DNA of 42,928 nucleotides, taken from assembly GCA_964640195.1 (NCBI GenBank), contig CAZXIC010000008.1, positions 1 through 42,928 of the forward strand, given 5' to 3'. The position numbers were made by a program, and so were the translations under genes. This document shows positions 38,331 through 42,928 of this stretch, piece by piece. The DNA comes from CAZXIC01 sp964640195. GTDB taxonomy: Archaea > Iainarchaeota > Iainarchaeia > Iainarchaeales > GCA-2688035. Each line of letters opens with the position of its first letter. The stretch's first letter is position 1. The notes under the pieces are model-generated. The model did not search any database, had not been told where the DNA came from, and worked only from the letters and a program-made list of their open reading frames with translations.

Positions 38331-40030
38331 ATGATGCAATGGGCAAGGCTTACAGGAACAAAGATTTGCAGCAACTGGTTTCAGCGGTTGAGAGGAACTA
38401 CGACAAGGCTGACGCTGCCCTGATTGAAAAGGCATTCTATTTTGCGAAGCACGCGCACCGCAGGCAGCTTAGGCGCTCAAAAAAGCCTTTTTTCTTGCAT
38501 CCCCTGAAAACAGCATTAATCCTGGCAGACTTGGGAGGATGCAGCAATACAGTCGCTGCAGCGCTGCTGCATGACGTGCTTGAGGACACCAAGGTTACAG
38601 CAGGCGAGTTGAGGAGGAATTTTGGGGAAGAGGTAAGCGCTTTGGTGAGCGGCGTTACAAAGCTTGAGAAAATCACTGCGAAGAGCAGGGAAGAGAGGCA
38701 GGTAGAGAACTTGCACAACATGCTGCTTGCCGCAACAAGAGATGCAAGGGTTATTGCAATAAAGCTGGCTGACAGGCTGCATAACCTCAGGACTTTGCAG
38801 TATTTGCCAAATGAGGACAGGAGAAGAATTGCAACAGAGGCCCTCGCTGTTTACGCCCCAATCAGCCTGAAGCTTGGCATACACCAGATAAACAACGAGA
38901 TGGAGGATACTGCCTTCAGGTACCTGAAGCCGTCACTCTACAGGGATTTAAAGCAGAAAGTGGAGAGGAGAAACAAGGGGCTGCTCAGCGAGATTGATGC
39001 AATGATTGAAACCCTGAAAAAAAGGCTTAGGAAAGCCCAGTTTGTCAAGAAGCACAAGACCGTTTACAGGATTTACACAAAGATGCAGAGGAAGTCAAAG
39101 AGCTTGGACGGGATAAGGTATGATTTCACAATCTTGAAGATATTGTGCGGTTCGCTGGGAGACTGCTACCATGCCCTTGGAGTAGTGCACGAAGCCTTCA
39201 TGCCTTTGCCGCACAAGATAAAGGACTATATTGCAGCGCCTCTGCCGAATTTGTACCAGGCTCTGCACACCACTGTAATAGGGCCCAGCGGGATGCCTGT
39301 AAAGGTGTACATCAGCACAATGGAAATGGACGAAATTGCAAGGAAAGGAATAATTGCCTACTGGCAGTTGCAGGACAAGGCTGCCGGCAAGCTGCTGCAA
39401 AGGAGAACCACCCAGCTGCAAAAAATAGTCCATAAGTGGAAAATACCTGAGGAGCCGGAAGAGTTTATGGATGCGTTGAAAGTAGATTTCTTGGACAAAG
39501 CTGTGTCGGTTTTCACCAGAGAGGGCAAGAGGGTTGAGCTGCCGACTGGCGCAACGCCAATTGATTTCGCTTATGCAGTCAATCCCCAGAAAGCCTTCCG
39601 GATTTGGAAGGCAAAAGTTGACGGCAGGTTTGTGTCCCTGGGAAGAAAGCTGCGGGTCGGGAACATAGTTGAGATAATAACCTCAAAGGAAGCGCAGGCA
39701 AGCAAGGTCTGGCTTCGCATGGTCAAATCTCCCGAGGTGCGGGATGCGCTGCGGGCATTCCTTAAAAGGCAGCGTGCTGTTGAGAGAAAGCCCAGGCTTG
39801 ATTTGCTGGTAAAGGTAAGGGACAGGGTTGGCATTTTCGTTGATTGCTCGAAGGCTATTTCGTCTACTGGAATAAAAATTGAAGCTGCTTCAAGCAGTAC
39901 AATGCCGGACAGCACAGGCCAATGCGTGTTCAACATCAGCCTGTCTGATGCAGCCAAACTGCATAAGGCAATAGACAAAATAAAGAGAATAAAGGGCGTC
40001 AAAAAGGTGGAAATAATCTACAATGAGTAG
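38327..40030 (+). CDS. RelA/SpoT homologue with degenerate synthetase site
   Basis: A 567-residue long RSH protein. The HD hydrolase is intact: His58, His82-Asp83 (LLHDVLEDT) and Asp149 (KLADRLHNL). The synthetase region (about 230-345) keeps YD at 265-266 and KDYIAAP. But the conserved E-x-Q-x-R-T stretch reads VKVYIST (Glu to Lys, Gln to Tyr, Arg to Ser), and the Asn-Gly-Tyr motif is altered to PNLYQALH. TGS (about 386-455) and ACT (about 492-567) domains follow. A (p)ppGpp hydrolase or sensor without synthesis is likely. The GTG start lies inside the argH stop; an ATG follows at 38339. Such genes are uncommon in archaea. Confidence 0.9.
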   Translation: MNDAMGKAYRNKDLQQLVSAVERNYDKADAALIEKAFYFAKHAHRRQLRRSKKPFFLHPLKTALILADLGGCSNTVAAALLHDVLEDTKVTAGELRRNFGEEVSALVSGVTKLEKITAKSREERQVENLHNMLLAATRDARVIAIKLADRLHNLRTLQYLPNEDRRRIATEALAVYAPISLKLGIHQINNEMEDTAFRYLKPSLYRDLKQKVERRNKGLLSEIDAMIETLKKRLRKAQFVKKHKTVYRIYTKMQRKSKSLDGIRYDFTILKILCGSLGDCYHALGVVHEAFMPLPHKIKDYIAAPLPNLYQALHTTVIGPSGMPVKVYISTMEMDEIARKGIIAYWQLQDKAAGKLLQRRTTQLQKIVHKWKIPEEPEEFMDALKVDFLDKAVSVFTREGKRVELPTGATPIDFAYAVNPQKAFRIWKAKVDGRFVSLGRKLRVGNIVEIITSKEAQASKVWLRMVKSPEVRDALRAFLKRQRAVERKPRLDLLVKVRDRVGIFVDCSKAISSTGIKIEAASSSTMPDSTGQCVFNISLSDAAKLHKAIDKIKRIKGVKKVEIIYNE

Positions 40031-40031
40031 C

Positions 40032-40094
40032 TTATTCCTCTTCTTCGCCTTCATCCCCTTCTCCGCATTCACCGCACGATTGCAAGAATTTCAT
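40032..40094 (-). CDS. 20-codon Cys-Glu mini-frame (uncertain)
   Basis: A frame on the minus strand, starting ATG at 40094, reads MKFLQSCGECGEGDEGEEEE and stops two bases from the RSH gene end. The CGEC pair and acidic tail are distinctive, and the frame is open further upstream with two more Cys. It could be the end of a small zinc-ribbon protein with a rare start, or chance. Nothing else is visible in 40095-40218. Confidence 0.25.
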   Translation of the reverse strand: MKFLQSCGECGEGDEGEEEE

Positions 40095-40218
40095 GCTGCA
40101 ATCGCCTTGGTTTCGATTAATCCAACAACTTAATAAACCCAGTTGTCCAGCTTTTGGAAAAATGCAAAAGGATTAAATTAAACAAAAGACAAGGATTTAA
40201 TTGCAGGAGGCTGAAAAA

Positions 40219-40734
40219 ATGCCGCTCCCTTGGAGAAGAAGAATGGTGCAAAAGCTGCGCCGGGCTAGGCCTTGGTCAAGGCGTGGCCAGCCAAAGGTAT
40301 TTGGTGCAAGAGGGCGAATGGGTGCTGCCGCTGCCCAGCAAGCCGGTGTAAGAGGCGCCCAAGGAGCAGCCACGGTAAAAGTGCCTGCCAGGGCGGCAAT
40401 GCTGGAGCTGCCTGCTTCGCGTAGGGGTGCAGGAATACACATTTCGATAGTGGGTCACCTCTGGAGCTTTTTGGGATTCAAATGGCTGTTTGAGAAGGTA
40501 ATGAACTTTGCTTTCAAGAGGCAGCAGTACAGGTGGGTCAAGAGAATGCGCATGCTTGAGCAGATAAAGGGTGCTGGAAAGGAAAGGGTTCCAGCGCAAG
40601 GCCGGGAAATGACGGCGCAGGATATGATTGACCAGACAAGGGGAACAGGCAGGTTTGCGCAGGCAAGGCAAAAGGCTGAAGGGCAAAAGGCTGCAAGGCA
40701 AAGACCGCCGGCAAAGCGCCAAATGGCAGCCTGA
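40219..40734 (+). CDS. 171-residue strongly basic protein
   Basis: The protein starts MPLPWRRRMVQKLRRARPW after GGAGGCTGAAAAA, a clear ribosome site that decides the start over an upstream TTG. Arg, Lys, Ala and Gln dominate and low-complexity stretches flank a central hydrophobic segment (ISIVGHLWSFLGFKWLF), which may be an amphipathic or membrane-touching helix. No family is recognised. The charge suggests nucleic-acid or membrane-surface binding. Confidence 0.55.
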   Translation: MPLPWRRRMVQKLRRARPWSRRGQPKVFGARGRMGAAAAQQAGVRGAQGAATVKVPARAAMLELPASRRGAGIHISIVGHLWSFLGFKWLFEKVMNFAFKRQQYRWVKRMRMLEQIKGAGKERVPAQGREMTAQDMIDQTRGTGRFAQARQKAEGQKAARQRPPAKRQMAA

Positions 40735-40788
40735 CAGAGATTTTTTTAAAAGCCGGGCTTTCTTTTCCAAGTCCTTTCTTTGGTACAG

Positions 40789-40808
40789 CTTTCTTTTCCA
40801 AAGAAAGG
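40789..40808. repeat. dispersed palindrome, copy b
   Basis: CTTTCTTTTCCAAAGAAAGG differs by one base from copies at 34241 and 41081. It is preceded by CTTTCTTTGGTACAG and sits three bases from the 3' end of tRNA-Leu. Confidence 0.65.
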
Positions 40809-40810
40809 TG

Positions 40811-40894
40811 TGCAGGGGGGAGGATTCGAACCCCCGAAGGCACTAAGCCACTGGCTCCTGAAGCCAGCACGTTTGACCGCTTCGCTACCCCTGC
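40811..40894 (-). tRNA. tRNA-Leu (CAG)
   Basis: A class II tRNA with a long variable arm. The acceptor GCAGGGG pairs with CCCCTGC, the discriminator is A, and the anticodon stem CTGGC/GCCAG encloses TTCAGGA. No intron. Confidence 0.95.
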
Positions 40895-40939
40895 GTTAAA
40901 AGATATTTTTTGCAGAATGCTTTTAATAAATTTTTGCAG

Positions 40940-41141
40940 TGCCCCCGCCGGGAATTGAACCCGGACCACGAGCTCGTTGCCTTGCTTGGCGAAGCCAAGC
41001 ATTCCTTTCCCTTTCCATCCTTTTACTTTATTTCCCTTTCTTTCCCTTACGTTCCCTTTCTTTTCCTTTCTTTCCCCAGGCTTTCTTTTCTAAAGAAAGG
41101 CTGTCCGCAAGCTCGCATCCTGTCCATTAGACTACGGGAGC
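40940..41141 (-). tRNA. tRNA-Arg (GCG) with roughly 130-base intron
   Basis: The acceptor GCTCCCG pairs with CGGGGGC (one G-U pair) and the T arm is CCGGG/CCCGG. The anticodon stem CGAGC/GCTCG encloses TTGCGG + A, with the intron at 37/38. The intron is unusually long, purine-rich on the tRNA strand (repeated GGGAAAG units), and contains the 20-base dispersed palindrome. It also has a terminal GCTTGGC/GCCAAGC hairpin. Confidence 0.88.
41081..41100. repeat. dispersed palindrome, copy c, inside tRNA-Arg intron
   Basis: CTTTCTTTTCTAAAGAAAGG is identical over 20 bases to 34241-34260. Its location inside a tRNA intron shows that the intron has accepted inserted sequence. Confidence 0.65.
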
Positions 41142-41185
41142 AATTTGCTTAATAACATTATTTGCAGCCGGCTAAATATTTAATC

Positions 41186-42199
41186 CTATTTTTCTCCCTC
41201 TTGGGCAAAAGTGCCCAGTATTTTTTCAATCGGCATACCGTATGCGACTGCAAGCGGCTTGAATACAACGTTTGCCAGGAGGAAGAAAGCGCTTGCGAGA
41301 ATGAACGCGTGCAGCAGCCACAGGAACCTTTCAAGCGTTTCAATGAACGGTAGCTGCCGCTTTAGCATTTCAACGATGTTTATCTGCTCTGCAAGGGGGC
41401 TGCTGCCTGCGCTAAACTGGCTTACAAGCTGCTGCCTGTATTCGCTGCTTTGAATCTCCTCTTTTGCAGCTTCGGAGGCTGCAACAAACGCAATGACATC
41501 CGGATCATTTTTTTCTCTCAGCTTTGAGAACAGCGGGTTTTCCAGAATGGCGTTCACTGTCTGCAGCTGCGACTCAACCAATGTGTCAACCAAGCTGCCT
41601 GCAAGCTGCTGCTGGCTTTTCCCTGTTGTAAAGCCCCGGAAAATGTTTTCAATGAATGTCGCCTCAAATTTCCCCACATACGCTTCCTGGTCTGCAAGTA
41701 TCGTTACTGAACTCAGTACAAAAAGTCCGATGCCTATAACCAATGCGCCCCTGCCTGCTGTTGCAAGGAACGTCCGCATTGAAACAAACCGCTCCAGTTC
41801 CGCATACTTGATGTAAGCGGTTTCAATCCTCAGGGGGATTGCAATAATATAAAACAGGAACAGAATCCAAAAGCCCTGCAGGGGCGGGAACAGCAGCATT
41901 GCAGCCGATAGGGCAACCAAAGCTGAGAGAAGGCTGAACAGCATTAAATTTATTTTGCGCATTTTTTTTGCCAGGGCGGTTATTATCGCCCCAGTGAGCG
42001 GAAAGGCAATAATGAAAAGCAGAAAATTTACTGAAATTATCTTGTCCAGAAGAATGTGCAGCTTGAATGTAAAGAAGTCATTAACCGCAATGCCTGCTGC
42101 ATTCAGGAAGTATGCCCAGAGCAGTATCGATGCCCCTACTGCAATTGCAGCTGCTGCCTGCATCTTTCCGAATTTTATTGCACCAATGTCCAGCTGCAT
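41186..42199 (-). CDS. polytopic membrane protein of unknown function
   Basis: A 337-residue protein with about six membrane segments, near residues 14-34, 55-75, 85-105, 107-125, 150-170 and 290-312. A soluble, helical, Gln/Glu/Ser-rich stretch at about 180-285 lies between the fifth and sixth. No catalytic or transport motif is visible. The gap between the last two segments suggests an extracellular or cytoplasmic sensor-like domain. It is upstream of tRNA-Arg and downstream of the aminopeptidase gene on the same strand. Confidence 0.65.
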   Translation of the reverse strand: MQLDIGAIKFGKMQAAAAIAVGASILLWAYFLNAAGIAVNDFFTFKLHILLDKIISVNFLLFIIAFPLTGAIITALAKKMRKINLMLFSLLSALVALSAAMLLFPPLQGFWILFLFYIIAIPLRIETAYIKYAELERFVSMRTFLATAGRGALVIGIGLFVLSSVTILADQEAYVGKFEATFIENIFRGFTTGKSQQQLAGSLVDTLVESQLQTVNAILENPLFSKLREKNDPDVIAFVAASEAAKEEIQSSEYRQQLVSQFSAGSSPLAEQINIVEMLKRQLPFIETLERFLWLLHAFILASAFFLLANVVFKPLAVAYGMPIEKILGTFAQEGEK

Positions 42200-42272
42200 T
42201 TGAAGAATAGTTGTCCTTCGTTATATAAAAAATCTCCCCTGCCGCAATCAGCACATCCCTGCAGTTTTTCCT

Positions 42273-42928
42273 TCAAATCAGCCTGGTGACTTTTCCTTCA
42301 AACAGCAGGATACTTGTTTCCGCCTGCGTTACTGTCTTGCCAGGCTGCTCATGCAGCACTGGAAAAGCCCTGATGCATTTTGCCTTCAGCAGTTCTCTCA
42401 GTGCGATTTTCCTCTGGAAGTCAGTAAGGGGCAGTTCCTTTGCAATCCACCTTTCTGCAAAAGGCAGAGTCTCATAGCGTTCTGCAACAAATTCCACCAC
42501 TCTCCTGGCGTGCTCGTTTCTCACAGGCTTTGCCTCTTCCAATGCAAATATTTCGCTTTGCTGCCCTTCCCTCACAAAGCCTTCCCCATTTGTCGCAAAC
42601 GGCTCAATCGCGTAAGCCCTGCCATCCTGCAGCTTCCTTTCATCCTTTTTCGCAATGTTTGGAATGCTTGGCTGGGCATGCTGCTCAAAGTGCTGCAGCC
42701 CGTGCCCTGTGAGGTTCTGCACTGGGTTAAAGCCCTTGGCCTTGATTGCCTTCTCAATCACTGAGCCTATTGCCCCGAGTTCGGTGCCTTCCTTTGCTAT
42801 TGCAAGCGCGTTTTCAAGAGCCTGCTCGGCTGCCTCAATCATTGCTGCATGCGTGTTGTCAAAATTGAGTGTAAAAGCTGTATCCCCAATATACCCGTCA
42901 ACGTGCACTCCTACATCCACTTTCAGGA
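42273..42928 (-). CDS. map: methionine aminopeptidase, type II, truncated by window edge
   Basis: The last 218 residues of a MetAP; the N-terminus is beyond 42928. Metal ligands are present: two Asp in DVGVHVDGYIGDT, His in LTGHGLQ, Glu in AIEPFA and Glu in QAETSIL. The insert between GHGLQ and the end is that of the archaeal/eukaryotic type II enzyme. It removes initiator methionine from new proteins. The frame stays open to the edge (LKVD before DVGV). Confidence 0.92.
   Translation of the reverse strand, partial: LKVDVGVHVDGYIGDTAFTLNFDNTHAAMIEAAEQALENALAIAKEGTELGAIGSVIEKAIKAKGFNPVQNLTGHGLQHFEQHAQPSIPNIAKKDERKLQDGRAYAIEPFATNGEGFVREGQQSEIFALEEAKPVRNEHARRVVEFVAERYETLPFAERWIAKELPLTDFQRKIALRELLKAKCIRAFPVLHEQPGKTVTQAETSILLFEGKVTRLI

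Noticed and set aside
40276..41002. long minus-strand frames over tRNA-Leu and the basic orphan
   Set aside because: They cross a tRNA gene and oppose a frame with a clear ribosome site.

Overview
The window reads as a piece of an archaeal chromosome, probably from a small-genome DPANN-type archaeon. The phylum is not decidable from the sequence; something near Diapherotrites is only a guess. The evidence for Archaea is: tRNA genes with introns, including introns at non-canonical positions; a tRNA-Tyr with the archaeal C1-G72 pair; a tetraether lipid synthase-like radical SAM enzyme; a type II methionine aminopeptidase; DUF116- and DUF2666-like proteins; lipoproteins with archaeal-style cysteine-rich ectodomains; and TATA boxes just upstream of start codons.

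Left part (1-12591): an accessory island anchored on a split tRNA-Tyr gene (12455-12591, minus). A tyrosine recombinase with a C-terminal zinc ribbon starts 71 bases after the tRNA 3' end and is coupled to a RecG/Schlafen-type ATPase-wHTH regulator. From 4100 down to 120 there is a row of small modules: TraB-like protein, PIN/RHH, nucleotidyltransferase, MazF-type toxin with antitoxin, a 62-66 aa orphan, and a Doc/Fic toxin. They are separated by seven degenerate same-orientation copies of the tRNA-Tyr 3' end, the best being a 19-base exact match. Each copy sits just behind one gene's stop and just ahead of the next gene's promoter. This looks like a cassette array built on a tRNA attachment site. 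Between 4.2 and 10 kb lie a DUF3800 protein, membrane proteins, and two lipoproteins, one large with dockerin-like repeats.

Middle part (12.6-26 kb): a PAP2 phosphatase, a DUF2666-like protein, and a GbsR/MarR-like regulator divergent from the tetraether synthase with a perfect inverted repeat between them. Next come a DUF116 protein, tRNA-Thr, a tRNA-Glu with a D-loop intron overlapped by a LAGLIDADG homing endonuclease gene, and a DUF4430 cluster. That cluster has a secreted DUF4430 plus alpha/alpha-barrel protein (the parts of intrinsic factor), an HTH-DUF4430 regulator, a membrane-anchored DUF4430 protein and an ECF-like S component. It may be an uptake and sensing system for a small ligand such as a corrinoid. 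A CAU tRNA with two introns, a divergent RpiA and a second cysteine-rich lipoprotein follow.

Right part (26-42.9 kb): a histidine operon on the minus strand, in transcription order hisD, hisC-HAD fusion, hisB, hisH, hisF, hisA-hisI fusion, hisG, hisS. Single frameshifts interrupt hisB and hisA. HisE is absent; the HAD domain may supply the histidinol-phosphatase step. tRNA-His and a three-copy palindrome separate it from a plus-strand run argF-argG-argH-RelA/SpoT homolog. The RSH has an intact hydrolase site and an apparently broken synthetase site. Then come a basic orphan, tRNA-Leu, tRNA-Arg with a roughly 130-base intron carrying a dispersed palindrome, a membrane protein, and a truncated methionine aminopeptidase at the window edge.
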